A program made the position numbers and the translations under genes. From contig DATHUR010000180.1 of assembly GCA_035462025.1 (NCBI GenBank), positions 1 through 19,094 on the forward strand: a DNA stretch of 19,094 bases, in the 5' to 3' direction. Of the stretch, positions 1 to 7,151 are shown in pieces. Within the stretch, counting starts at the first letter, position 1. Every line of letters starts with the position of its first letter. Under the pieces are notes generated by a model that saw nothing but the letters and a program-made list of their open reading frames with translations, did no database searches and was not told the origin of the DNA. This DNA is from Egicoccus sp035462025. Lineage in GTDB: Bacteria; Actinomycetota; Nitriliruptoria; Nitriliruptorales; Nitriliruptoraceae.

Positions 1-278
1 GCGGCGGCGACGGCGGCGACGATGTCGGGGTCGTTGGGCGAGAACACGTTGCCGGCCGGCACCACGACGGTGTCGGCCGTGGTCAGGGCGTCGAGGTCCG
101 CGGTCGTGTGCAACTGCGCGCCACCGTGGAGGGTGACCCGGCGGCCGGAGGCGACCAGTTCGAACTCGTAGTCCCATTCGGGGATCTCGGGACGCTCGAT
201 CCCGAACACCTCGGCGGCGACGGCGAACTCGAAGGGGTTGGCGTCGTCGATGACCAGGGCCGCGACCTTGTGCCCCAT
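1..278 (-). CDS. GlxA/FtrA-type transcriptional regulator, N-terminal part (cut by window edge)
   Basis: The translated start reads MGHKVAALVIDDANPFEFAV, then a second segment around ADTVVVPAGNVFSPNDPD. This is the N-terminal DJ-1/PfpI-like domain of GlxA-type regulators, which normally carry a C-terminal AraC helix-turn-helix; that part lies outside the window. About 92 residues are visible and the frame is open to the edge. I chose ATG at 278 because GAGGTG lies 5 bases upstream. An in-frame ATG at 329 also has a good ribosome site (AGGAGTG), but it would fall in the predicted -10 box (328-333), and the extra residues do not resemble the domain's first beta strand. The family usually works as a DNA-binding regulator; the target genes are not identifiable here. 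A promoter with a perfect inverted repeat lies just upstream, suggesting autoregulation. Confidence 0.8.
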   Translation of the reverse strand, partial: MGHKVAALVIDDANPFEFAVAAEVFGIERPEIPEWDYEFELVASGRRVTLHGGAQLHTTADLDALTTADTVVVPAGNVFSPNDPDIVAAVAA

Positions 279-307
279 GGCAGCACCTCGATGTCGGACG
301 GGAACGT

Positions 308-344
308 TTGGCAGGATCGTTTCGAGCATCGTCACTCCTGCCAA
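308..344. promoter_or_regulatory. Perfect inverted repeat (operator) over the glxA-like promoter
   Basis: TTGGCAGGA (308-316) and TCCTGCCAA (336-344) are exact reverse complements separated by 19 bases. On the minus strand one arm lies in the spacer between the -35 and -10 boxes and the other just past the predicted transcription start. This placement is typical of a repressor or autoregulator site. That the adjacent GlxA-type protein binds it is inference. Confidence 0.55.
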
Positions 345-357
345 TCGTCGTTGTCAA
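328..357 (-). promoter_or_regulatory. Sigma70-type promoter of the glxA-like gene
   Basis: On the minus strand a perfect TTGACA (357-352) is followed after 18 bases by GACGAT (333-328), a weak -10 match. Transcription would start near 321, leaving a leader of about 43 bases to the ATG at 278. Confidence 0.45.
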
Positions 358-399
358 GTGCCACGGGCACAGTGGGGTCACCGAAGAAGGAGGCCGCGC

Positions 400-711
400 A
401 TGCGTCGCCCGAGTTCCCCGTTCGTCCACGCCAGCCGCCCGGCGGCACCCACGCCCCTGCGTCGTCGCCTCGACGAGTTGGCGGACGCCGTCGTGCGCGA
501 CCTCGAACGTGGCGCGTTGGCGGCGGCGTGGGCCCGCACACGGGCCCTCGAACGCGAAGCCGACCCCGCCGGCGCCGGCGCCGCGGCCGAGCCCGTGCCC
601 CCGGCACCGGTGATCGGTCGGCGGTTCGCCGCCGCGCACCGCCGGCTGCTGTCCGACGTCGCGGCGCGCGACCCGGCGCGGGCGGGACTGCGGACCCACC
701 CGGCGGCCTGA
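400..711 (+). CDS. Small hypothetical protein, 103 aa
   Basis: ATG at 400 follows a strong ribosome site, AAGGAGG at 387-393, and codon third positions are mostly G or C, both favouring a real gene. The product is Arg/Ala rich (starts MRRPSSPFVHASRP). A probable amphipathic helix lies around residues 20-52 (LRRRLDELADAVVRDLERG and on) and a second around 73-92. I recognise no domain, signal peptide or membrane segment. It is divergent from the GlxA-like gene and convergent with the GGDEF-EAL gene, ending 25 bases from its stop. The function is unknown. It could be a spurious frame, but the ribosome site argues against that. Confidence 0.55.
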   Translation: MRRPSSPFVHASRPAAPTPLRRRLDELADAVVRDLERGALAAAWARTRALEREADPAGAGAAAEPVPPAPVIGRRFAAAHRRLLSDVAARDPARAGLRTHPAA

Positions 712-718
712 CCGCCGG
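700..718. terminator. Hairpin at convergent junction, stop codon in loop
   Basis: CCGGCGG (700-706) pairs with CCGCCGG (712-718) around the 5-base loop CCTGA, whose TGA is the stop codon of the 400-711 gene. There is no T-tract. It sits between two converging genes and could act in both directions. Confidence 0.4.
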
Positions 719-736
719 ACCCGCCGGGAGCCTCGC

Positions 737-2779
737 TCAGAGGTGCGCCCGGGCATCGGCGACCGCCTGCCGGAGTCCCTCCTCCGGCACCGGCCGCGCC
801 AGCAGGAACCCGCAGGCGGCGTCGCAGCCGAGGTCGCGCAACACCGTGAGCTGCTCGGGGGTCTCGACCCCCTCGGCGACGACCTGGCTGTCGATGGCGT
901 GGGCGAGGTCGATGATCGCGGCGACCGTGGCCGTCCCGGCGTTGGTACCGAGATCGGCGACGAAGCTGCGGTCGACCTTGAGCACGTGGAAGGGCAGCGT
1001 GCGCAGGCGGGCCAGCGAGCTGTATCCGGTTCCGAAGTCGTCGATCGCGAGTTGGATGCCAGCGTCGGCGAGCACGACCAGGTCGGCGACCATGCGCGGC
1101 GTGTCGTCGCTGAGCACCGATTCGGTCATCTCGAACCCGACGCGCGACGGTGCCACGCCGAGGTCGTCGAGCTCGCCCAGGACCCGCTCGGCGAATCCGG
1201 GTCGGGCGAGCTGCCGGACCGACACGTTGACCCACCCGATCCAGTCGAGGCCCTGCTCGGACCACCGGCGGACGGTCTCGAAGGCCGACGAGACGCACCA
1301 CGCACCGAGCGGCTCGATCAGGCCGGTGTCCTCGGCCAGCCCGATGAACGTCCCGGGCGCCACGAGTCCGCGTTCGGCGTGTTGCCATCGCACGAGGGCC
1401 TCGACGCCCCGCACCTGACCGGAGCGCAGGTCGAAGGCCGGTTGGTGGTGCAGCACGAAGTCGCCGGCCTCGACCGCCTGCCGCAATTCGACCTCGAGGC
1501 GGAGCCGCGCCGCGACCTGGTGGTGTGCCTCCTCGTCGTAGAGGGCACTGCGATCGCGGCCGGCGTCCTTGGCGCGGTACAGCGCGACGTCGGCGGTGCG
1601 CAGGATCTGGTCCGGGTCGTCGCCGGCGGCCATCCGTGCGATCCCGACGCTGGCGGTGGCGTACAGGCGGTGCTCGACGACGTCGAACGGGACGCGGAGG
1701 CGCTGCAGGATCCGATCGGCGATGTGCTGGCCGAGGTCGAGGTCCGCGCCGGGCAGCAGCACGACGAACTCGTCGCCGCCCATCCGCGCCACGGTGTCCC
1801 CGGGCCGAACGGCGGTACGTAACCGGGCGGCGACCTCGACGAGGAGGGCGTCGCCGATGCCGTGCCCGAGCGAGTCGTTGATCTGCTTGAACCGGTCGAC
1901 ATCGAGGAACAGCACGATGCCGTTGCGCGTCGCCTCGGCGAGCAGATCGGCGACCAGGCGTCGGTTGGCCAGGCCCGTCAGTGCGTCGTGAGTCGCCTGG
2001 TGCGCCAGCGTGCGCTGGGCCCGCTGCGCCTGTTGCCGGGCGGCCTGCTCGGCCTTCAGCAGGCGTTCGCGTTCCTGTTCCTGCCGGCGGCGCTGTCCGA
2101 TGTCGCGGAAGTACACGGCGAGGCCGGTGGTCGGCAACGGATAGACGCGCACCTCCGACCACAGCCCCAGGGGGGCGTAGTAGGTCTCGAACACCTCGGG
2201 CTCGCGTGTCGCGGCGACCCGCCGGTACGCCGCGTCGAAGGCGGGATCGCTCGGGAACGCGTCCCACAGTTCGCGACCGAGCAGATGTTCGCGCGAAGTG
2301 CCGAGGAGGCGTTCCGCCTCGGCGTTGACGTAGGTGAAGCGCAACGCGTCGTCGAGGGCGTAGTAGGCGTCGGTGATGACCTCGAGGGCGTCGGCGAGTT
2401 CGTGCCCGTACGGGCGTGCGCAGGCCGTGATGTCGACCATGGTGCCGACCAGGCTCGTGGATCCGGTCTCGGCCTCGCGGCCGCGGACCAGCACCTGGCG
2501 TCCCTCGGCCGTCCCGGTGACGCGGAAGCACGCATCGACCGACCCGTCCGGGGCGGTCAGGGCCGTCGCGACGCGGTCGCGGTCCCCGGGGTGCACCAGG
2601 TCCAGCCAGGTCGCGAGCGAGAAGCAGGGCGGGGTGTCGACGCCCAGGATGTCGCACGTCGTCGCGTCCCACACCACGTCGCCGGTGCGACGGTCGAGGG
2701 CCCACCGGCCGATGCGCCCGGCCTCGACGGCCTGCGCGAGGCGCTGGACGCCGTCTGCGTTCTCGCCGGCACCGTGCAT
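737..2779 (-). CDS. PAS-PAS-GGDEF-EAL cyclic-di-GMP turnover protein
   Basis: This 680-residue protein is probably cytosolic: no signal peptide or membrane helix is visible. Domain order is PAS (about 10-120), PAS (about 125-230, containing YVNAEAERLLG), a Glu/Gln-rich coiled linker (about 228-262), GGDEF (about 262-420) and EAL (about 425-675). The cyclase site is intact: DVDRFKQINDSLGH at 293-306 and GGDEF at 334-338. An RxxD inhibitory site (RPGD, 325-328) sits the standard five residues before it. The EAL domain keeps EAL (460-462), N518, E550/E553, DDFGTG (580-585), K601, D603 and AEGVE (635-639). The Gln usual before the final GY/F is Cys656. It is likely bifunctional or tuned by its PAS sensors. 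ATG at 2779 is preceded by GGGGGAGG. It follows the CBS gene by 64 bases but has its own -10-like TACGCT at 2810-2815. Confidence 0.93.
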   Translation of the reverse strand: MHGAGENADGVQRLAQAVEAGRIGRWALDRRTGDVVWDATTCDILGVDTPPCFSLATWLDLVHPGDRDRVATALTAPDGSVDACFRVTGTAEGRQVLVRGREAETGSTSLVGTMVDITACARPYGHELADALEVITDAYYALDDALRFTYVNAEAERLLGTSREHLLGRELWDAFPSDPAFDAAYRRVAATREPEVFETYYAPLGLWSEVRVYPLPTTGLAVYFRDIGQRRRQEQERERLLKAEQAARQQAQRAQRTLAHQATHDALTGLANRRLVADLLAEATRNGIVLFLDVDRFKQINDSLGHGIGDALLVEVAARLRTAVRPGDTVARMGGDEFVVLLPGADLDLGQHIADRILQRLRVPFDVVEHRLYATASVGIARMAAGDDPDQILRTADVALYRAKDAGRDRSALYDEEAHHQVAARLRLEVELRQAVEAGDFVLHHQPAFDLRSGQVRGVEALVRWQHAERGLVAPGTFIGLAEDTGLIEPLGAWCVSSAFETVRRWSEQGLDWIGWVNVSVRQLARPGFAERVLGELDDLGVAPSRVGFEMTESVLSDDTPRMVADLVVLADAGIQLAIDDFGTGYSSLARLRTLPFHVLKVDRSFVADLGTNAGTATVAAIIDLAHAIDSQVVAEGVETPEQLTVLRDLGCDAACGFLLARPVPEEGLRQAVADARAHL

Positions 2780-2809
2780 GGCGCCTCCCCCCGCGAGTCG
2801 GGGTACGGA

Positions 2810-2815
2810 AGCGTA
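2810..2815 (-). promoter_or_regulatory. -10-like box (TACGCT) before the GGDEF-EAL gene
   Basis: Reading the minus strand, TACGCT ends 30 bases before the ATG at 2779. The same hexamer occurs before the tetR-like and MhuD-like genes in this window. No convincing -35 is visible. Confidence 0.35.
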
Positions 2816-2844
2816 GCTGTCATCGCCGGGTGCCGCGCCGGGAA

Positions 2845-3240
2845 TCAGACGACGAGCGCCGACAACAGCGCGTCGAGGACGTCACGGATCGACACGACAC
2901 CGACGGGTTCGTCCCGCCGCGTGACGACCAGGTGACGGATCCCGGCGTCGCGCATCAGGCGGGCGGTCTCGTCGAGCGTGGCCGACTCCGGCACGCTGAG
3001 CACGTCGGGGCTCGCGTGGTCGGCGACGCGTTCGATCGCGAGGTCCGCGCCGTCCGCGACGGCGGCGACCAGATCGCGTTCGGAGATCACCCCGCGGATC
3101 CCGTTGGGGCCGACGACGACGAGCAGTCCGAGTTCGTCCGCGGTGAGCAGTCCCGCCGCTTCCTCGAGGGTCGCGCTCGGCGACACGATGGCGATCGGCG
3201 TCCGCACGACGTTCGCGACGGTGGTGGCTTGGCCCCGCAT
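2845..3240 (-). CDS. Two-CBS-domain protein
   Basis: The 131-residue protein consists almost entirely of two CBS domains, at about residues 8-62 (ending GIRGVISERDLVAAV) and 72-128 (ending EPVGVVSIRDVLDALL). Stand-alone CBS pairs bind adenine nucleotides and act as regulatory sensors; no catalytic domain is attached. The start ATG at 3240 has AAGGAGG five bases upstream. It lies between the PH/SHOCT membrane protein and the GGDEF-EAL protein on the same strand, so a shared transcript is possible. The ligand and partner cannot be told from the sequence. Confidence 0.9.
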   Translation of the reverse strand: MRGQATTVANVVRTPIAIVSPSATLEEAAGLLTADELGLLVVVGPNGIRGVISERDLVAAVADGADLAIERVADHASPDVLSVPESATLDETARLMRDAGIRHLVVTRRDEPVGVVSIRDVLDALLSALVV

Positions 3241-3329
3241 GTCGACCTCCTTGGTTGGGCAGGCCCCCTGGGGGTTCTGGGCTCGGGAGGCAACGGTCGC
3301 CCATGCCCGTCGACGCAGGCAGGGCCACA

Positions 3330-3349
3330 GGTCCCGTCCGGGTGGGACC
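3330..3349. terminator. Short hairpin after the PH/SHOCT gene
   Basis: GGTCCC (3330-3335) and GGGACC (3344-3349) form a 6-bp stem with an 8-base loop, 12 bases past the stop of the 3362-3964 gene on its strand. There is no T-tract, so it is a weak or attenuating terminator at best. Confidence 0.25.
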
Positions 3350-3361
3350 CCCCGAACGTGG

Positions 3362-3964
3362 CTATCCGTCGAGGAGGCGCCGCTTCTGACGCTCGAACTC
3401 GACATCGCTGAGGTGGCCACGTTCGCGCAGGGTGGCGAGCCGTTCGAGTGCCTCGACCGGGTCGAGACCGCGGCTACCGGCGCGCTGGTCGAGCATGCGC
3501 AACTCGCGGGCGGCGTACACCTCGTGCTGGAAGCCTTCGGGGTCGGGGATGTCGTGCAGTTCGCTGCGGCCCTGGCTGCCGGCCGCCTCGAGCACGACGT
3601 CGCCGTAGCGCAGCAGCCGTTCGAGGACCGACTGGCTGAACAACACATTGGTGACCTGCTCGAGTGGGATCTCGACGCCGGTGCGCGCGATCATCCCCTT
3701 GCGCACGACGATGCGTTCGGTCGTGAGCACGTATGCGGTGAACCACCACGACAGCACCGACCGGGCCGCGAACAGCACCCACAGCCCGACGGCCACGCCG
3801 ACGGCCACCCACTCCCACGGCGGATCCAACGCCGCGAACGCCGCCCCTCCCAGCGCCGCGAGCAGCATGGCCCAGAACAGGGCGGGCAGCAGCACCTTCC
3901 AGTGGGGACGGAACAGCAGCAGCACCTCCTCGTCGTCGGAGAGCAGCCGCTCGGGGTAGCGCAT
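3362..3964 (-). CDS. Membrane protein with bacterial PH (bPH2) domain and SHOCT tail
   Basis: The 200-residue product begins MRYPERLLSDDEEVLLLFRP. Two hydrophobic segments at about 22-44 and 51-72 are followed by a bacterial PH-like domain (about 75-150, with YVLTTERIVVRKGMIAR and EIPLEQVTNV). A SHOCT motif follows at about 168-198 (DPVEALERLATLRERGHLSDVEFERQKRRLL). Such proteins sit in the cytoplasmic membrane; SHOCT is a short oligomerisation motif, and the role of bPH2 proteins is mostly unknown. The start at 3964 has GAGGA nearby. A -10-like TAGCAT lies at 4011-4016. It heads a minus-strand run with the CBS and GGDEF-EAL genes and is divergent from the universal stress protein. Confidence 0.88.
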   Translation of the reverse strand: MRYPERLLSDDEEVLLLFRPHWKVLLPALFWAMLLAALGGAAFAALDPPWEWVAVGVAVGLWVLFAARSVLSWWFTAYVLTTERIVVRKGMIARTGVEIPLEQVTNVLFSQSVLERLLRYGDVVLEAAGSQGRSELHDIPDPEGFQHEVYAARELRMLDQRAGSRGLDPVEALERLATLRERGHLSDVEFERQKRRLLDG

Positions 3965-4010
3965 GGCGGTCCTCGTTCCAGCATCGTGACGCGGGCGCGC
4001 CACGGCGCTG

Positions 4011-4016
4011 ATGCTA
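4011..4016 (-). promoter_or_regulatory. -10-like box (TAGCAT) before the PH/SHOCT gene
   Basis: On the minus strand TAGCAT lies 46 bases before the ATG at 3964. No clear -35 was found, so this is only a candidate. Confidence 0.3.
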
Positions 4017-4059
4017 GGAGGCCCGACCCGGCCGCGACAGCCGAAGTGCTCGATCCGTC

Positions 4060-4095
4060 CGGACCTTCGGCGACCGGATCGGGACTTGCCGCCCT
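4060..4095 (+). promoter_or_regulatory. Two degenerate DosR/DevR-like boxes upstream of the Usp gene
   Basis: GGGACTTGCCGCCCT (4081-4095) resembles the dormancy-regulon box of actinobacteria (GGGACTT followed after a short spacer by CCCT). A weaker copy, CGGACCTTCGGC, starts at 4060, which is 21 bases or two helical turns upstream. Universal stress genes are common DosR targets. The match is partial and no DosR gene is in the window. Confidence 0.35.
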
Positions 4096-4161
4096 GGCAA
4101 TCCGTGGCCCGAAGGTGCATCGTGACCATGTTCAGTCGGTCAACCTCGAAAGGAGACCGTC

Positions 4162-4608
4162 ATGGGCCTCATCGTCGTCGGCATCGACGCGTCGGACCAC
4201 GCCAGGCGGGCCCTCGAATGGGCATTCGCCGAGGCCGAGTTGCGCGGCGCAGAACTCGAACTCGTCCACGCCTACGCCCGTCCCGAACCGATCTACTACC
4301 CCGGCATCATGGTCACCGACCTGCCTTCCGAAGCGGAGTTGCAGGCGGCGGCCCGCCAGGTCGTCGAGGACACGGTCGCCAAGATCGTTCCGCGGCCGGA
4401 CGTGCCCTACACCGTGACCGTGCAGGCCGGCGGCCCCGCCGGCGTGCTCTGCGGCCGCGCCAACGACGCCGAACTGGTGGTCGTCGGTGCGAGGGGCCTG
4501 GGCGGCTTCCGCGGTCTGCTCCTCGGTTCGGTCAGCCAGCAGGTGGTCACCCACAGCCCGTGCCCCGTGGTGATCATCACCCCCGAGCGGCGTCACACCC
4601 CCGAGTGA
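4162..4608 (+). CDS. Universal stress protein (UspA family), ATP-binding type
   Basis: This is a single 148-residue Usp domain, the usual length for a one-domain family member. It opens with MGLIVVGIDASDHARRALEW and ends in VVGARGLGGFRGLLLGS (107-123), which carries the full ATP-binding pattern G-x2-G-x9-G-S (G109, G112, G122, S123). Such ATP-binding Usp proteins are cytosolic stress or dormancy factors. The ribosome site AAAGGAG lies seven bases before the ATG. The gene stands alone on its strand, with candidate DosR-like boxes upstream and a strong double hairpin downstream, so it is probably monocistronic. Confidence 0.93.
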   Translation: MGLIVVGIDASDHARRALEWAFAEAELRGAELELVHAYARPEPIYYPGIMVTDLPSEAELQAAARQVVEDTVAKIVPRPDVPYTVTVQAGGPAGVLCGRANDAELVVVGARGLGGFRGLLLGSVSQQVVTHSPCPVVIITPERRHTPE

Positions 4609-4625
4609 TCCACGTGTCGCGCGTG

Positions 4626-4670
4626 TCCCCGGCCGGGCCGACCGGCCGGGGATGCCCGGCTGCCCGGGCA
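4626..4670 (+). terminator. Two tandem GC hairpins after the Usp gene
   Basis: The first hairpin has a perfect 11-bp stem: TCCCCGGCCGG (4626-4636) with CCGGCCGGGGA (4642-4652), loop GCCGA. It is followed directly by a 7-bp stem TGCCCGG (4653-4659)/CCGGGCA (4664-4670), loop CTGC. There is no T-tract, as is common in high-GC actinobacteria. Confidence 0.6.
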
Positions 4671-4694
4671 CGGTGGGGTGTCGCGTCCGGCCGC

Positions 4695-4700
4695 TAGGTT
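4695..4700 (+). promoter_or_regulatory. -10-like box (TAGGTT) of the acyl-CoA ligase operon
   Basis: TAGGTT lies 38 bases before the GTG start at 4739, directly after the double hairpin. It fits the TAnGnT form seen at other promoters in this window. No clear -35 is present. Confidence 0.35.
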
Positions 4701-4738
4701 CGGCCCCTTCGCATCCCCGATCTCGAGGAGCCCGACGC

Positions 4739-6382
4739 GTGCAGGACCTGGGCGCGGCTGCCCTGGTGCGCGGCCGCGGTGTCCACCTCGGCGACCTGAC
4801 CGCCGTGCTCGAGCGCCGCTACGGCGATCGGCCCGCGGTCGAGGACCCGGCACCGACCCCCGGCCGCGAGGTCGCGGCGTGGCGCAGCTTCCGGGATCTC
4901 GAGGCGGTTGTCGGCCGCTTCGCCCGCGTGCTCGACGACGACGGCGTGCGCTCCGGACAGCGCGTGCTCGTCGCGATCGACAACCGCCTCGACGTCGCGC
5001 TGTTGACGTTCGCGCTGGCCCGGCTGGGGGCCGTGGCCGTCCCCGTCAACCATCGCCTCGCCCCGGGCGAGTTCGCCGCGATCGCCCGGGCGGCGGACGC
5101 CGTCGCCGCGGTCGCCGACCCGGACGTCGTGCCGCGCCTGCCGGACGGTCTCGCGGTCCGCGACGCCGCCGACATCGGTCACCGCGCCGTGGATGCCGAG
5201 CCGATGGGGCCGACGGGTGGCGACCCTCGCGAGACGGCGGTGCTGCTGGCCACGTCGGGGACCACCGGGACACCCAAGGCCGCCGCACTGACCAGCCGCG
5301 GACTGCTCGGCGCCCTCGGACGGCTCGCCGTGTTGCCCGTCGGCCGCGGCGGCGGGCTGCGGGGCGGTCGCGACCTGGTCCTGGCGACGTTGCCGCTGAC
5401 CCACGTGATGGGGTTCTCGGTCCTGCTCGGCAGCCTGTCCGCCGGCGTCCCACTCGTGCGGCGGTCGCGGTTCGACGCGGTCGAGACCCTCGAGTTGATC
5501 GAACGGCGCCGCCCGAACGTGGTGGTCGGCGTCCCGACCATGTACGCCGACCTCGAGGCCGCGATCGCCAACGCCGGCGGCGACGCGTTCGACCTGTCCA
5601 GCGTGCAGTTGTGGATCTCGTCGGCCGACGCGATGCCGCTCGACCGTGCCCGTCGGTTCCAGCGCTACGGCGCGATCGTGCAGGTCGCGGGCCGCCGCCT
5701 GGGCAGCGCCGCCTTCGTCGACATCTACGGCATGGTCGAGCTGTCGGGCCCGGCGGCCGTCCGCGTGCTGCTGCCGGGTCCGGCCGGGCCGCTGCCGACC
5801 CCGCCGGTGGCCGTGGCCCTGCCCGGTGTGCAGGTCCGCGCGGTCGACGAGCAGGGCCGACCGGTGCGCCCGGGCCGGACGGGGGAGCTGCAGTGGCGGG
5901 GCGGATCGGTACTGCGCCGCTACGAGGGCCAGCACGACCAGGACAGTCCGGACGCCGGGAACGGACCGGACGAGGTCGGGTGGTTCGCCAGCGGTGACGT
6001 CGGGCGCGTGTGGCGCGGCGGCGTGCTGCAGATCAGCGGGCGCAACCGCGACAGGCTCAAGGTGGGCGGGTTCTCGGTGTTCCCGGCCGAGGTCGAGCAC
6101 GAACTGCGCGGTGCCCCCGGCGTGCGCGAACTGGCGATCGTCGGCCTACCCGACGACCGCAGCGGCGAGCGGGTCGTTGCGGCGGTCGTTCCGGCGGCCG
6201 ACTTCGACGCCGACCGGTTCCTCACCTGGGCCGCCGAGCAGACCGCGGGATACCGCCGTCCCCGCGAGGCCGTCGTCGTCGATGCGATCCCTCGCGGCAA
6301 CCATGGCAAGATCGACCGTGCCGCGACGACCGATCTGGTGGCGGCACACCTCGACGACGAGCCGGCAACGGGTAGCGCATGA
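4739..6382 (+). CDS. Class I adenylate-forming enzyme (acyl-CoA ligase-like)
   Basis: The 547-residue product has the ANL-superfamily motifs in order: the phosphate loop TSGTTGTPKAAALT (172-185), the A5 motif YGMVE (330-334), the ribose-binding SGD (418-420), the hinge GRNRDRLKVGGFSVFPAEVE (434-453), and the catalytic lysine K524 in GNHGKIDR. All key residues are present, so it should activate a carboxylic acid to an acyl-AMP and, most likely, an acyl-CoA. The substrate cannot be read from the sequence. GTG at 4739 is chosen because GAGGAG lies 8 bases upstream and upstream sequence in frame runs through the terminator. The stop overlaps the start of the next gene (ATGA), so the two are translationally coupled. 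Confidence 0.9.
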   Translation: MQDLGAAALVRGRGVHLGDLTAVLERRYGDRPAVEDPAPTPGREVAAWRSFRDLEAVVGRFARVLDDDGVRSGQRVLVAIDNRLDVALLTFALARLGAVAVPVNHRLAPGEFAAIARAADAVAAVADPDVVPRLPDGLAVRDAADIGHRAVDAEPMGPTGGDPRETAVLLATSGTTGTPKAAALTSRGLLGALGRLAVLPVGRGGGLRGGRDLVLATLPLTHVMGFSVLLGSLSAGVPLVRRSRFDAVETLELIERRRPNVVVGVPTMYADLEAAIANAGGDAFDLSSVQLWISSADAMPLDRARRFQRYGAIVQVAGRRLGSAAFVDIYGMVELSGPAAVRVLLPGPAGPLPTPPVAVALPGVQVRAVDEQGRPVRPGRTGELQWRGGSVLRRYEGQHDQDSPDAGNGPDEVGWFASGDVGRVWRGGVLQISGRNRDRLKVGGFSVFPAEVEHELRGAPGVRELAIVGLPDDRSGERVVAAVVPAADFDADRFLTWAAEQTAGYRRPREAVVVDAIPRGNHGKIDRAATTDLVAAHLDDEPATGSA

Positions 6383-7104
6383 AGACCACACGCCTGCGGC
6401 TGCCGGTCGTCGACGCGCGCGTCGCTGCGGTCACGGCCGTCGTGCACGCCCCCACAGGGCCGACGCGCCCGCCGGTCCTGCTCACGCACGGTGCGGGCGG
6501 CGACCTCGACGGTGACAGCCTCGTGGCCCTCGCCGAGGTGCTCGCGGGCCTCGGCAGCGTGGTGGTGCGCGCCAACCTGCCCTACCGCGAGGAGGGGCGT
6601 CGGGCGGCACCGCGCGCCGAGAGCTCCGTTGCCCCCTTCGTGTCGCTGTGGCGTTCGGCCGATCGTCTCCTGCGCGACGAGGGGCTGGCCGCCCCGGACA
6701 CGAGCTGGTTGCTGGCCGGCAAGTCGTACGGCGGTCGGGTCGCCTCGCTCGCGGTGGCCGACGAACCGGCTGACGGTCCGACGCCGGCCGTGGCCGGCCT
6801 GCTGTTCTACGGCTATCCGCTGCACCCGCCCGGCAAGCCCGAGAAGCTGCGAGTGGCCCACTGGCCGCGGATCGGTGTGCCGTGCCTGTTCCTGCAGGGT
6901 GACCGCGACACGTTCAGCACCGGCGACCTGCTCGAGCGGCACCTGACGAAGCTGCCGCGCCGTGCGACGCTCGAGATGGTGCGTGGGGGCGACCATTCGC
7001 TGCGGGTGACGGGCAAAGCCAGCCCCGACGGCCGTCCGCGCAACGCGGTCACGGTGATCCGGGATCTCACGGGCGTGGTCGACGACTGGCTACGGTCGCT
7101 CTAG
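6379..7104 (+). CDS. Alpha/beta hydrolase, KANL3/Tex30-like family
   Basis: The 241-residue protein has the alpha/beta-hydrolase plan: VLLTHGAGGDLDGD (33-46) at the oxyanion region, the nucleophile elbow GKSYGGR with Ser116, a late acid in FLQGDRDTF (D175/D177) and the histidine H206 in GGDHSLRV. The segment FYGYPLHPPGKPEKLR (143-158) is typical of the KANL3/Tex30-like group of small hydrolases. The catalytic triad appears complete; the substrate is unknown. The ATG overlaps the ligase stop by four bases, so both are made together. A role as thioesterase or esterase on the ligase's acid is an inference from this coupling. Confidence 0.85.
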   Translation: MKTTRLRLPVVDARVAAVTAVVHAPTGPTRPPVLLTHGAGGDLDGDSLVALAEVLAGLGSVVVRANLPYREEGRRAAPRAESSVAPFVSLWRSADRLLRDEGLAAPDTSWLLAGKSYGGRVASLAVADEPADGPTPAVAGLLFYGYPLHPPGKPEKLRVAHWPRIGVPCLFLQGDRDTFSTGDLLERHLTKLPRRATLEMVRGGDHSLRVTGKASPDGRPRNAVTVIRDLTGVVDDWLRSL

Positions 7105-7151
7105 ACCGGGCGAGGCGGGCTCGCCGGCGGCGTCGAGCGGCGGTGGTCACG

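Noticed and set aside
1..329. GlxA-like start at the upstream ATG (329)
   Set aside because: It has a good ribosome site, but it lies in the predicted -10 box and operator, and its 17 extra residues do not fit the DJ-1 fold; kept only as an alternative.
378..2705. 775-codon minus-strand frame overlapping the GGDEF-EAL gene
   Set aside because: It is the shifted frame of the real gene; the product is almost all Arg, Gly, Pro and Ala with no domain, while the other frame gives complete PAS, GGDEF and EAL motifs.
4086..4100. TTGCC-N5-GGCAA palindrome as a separate operator
   Set aside because: It overlaps the better DosR-like match, and a 5-bp arm is expected often by chance in this sequence.
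2978..4417. 479-codon plus-strand frame across the CBS, PH/SHOCT and Usp region
   Set aside because: It crosses three real genes in the wrong frame or strand and gives low-complexity sequence.
4694..6100. 468-codon minus-strand frame opposite the acyl-CoA ligase
   Set aside because: Antisense shadow with His/Gln/Arg-rich product and no motif; the plus-strand ligase has all adenylation motifs.
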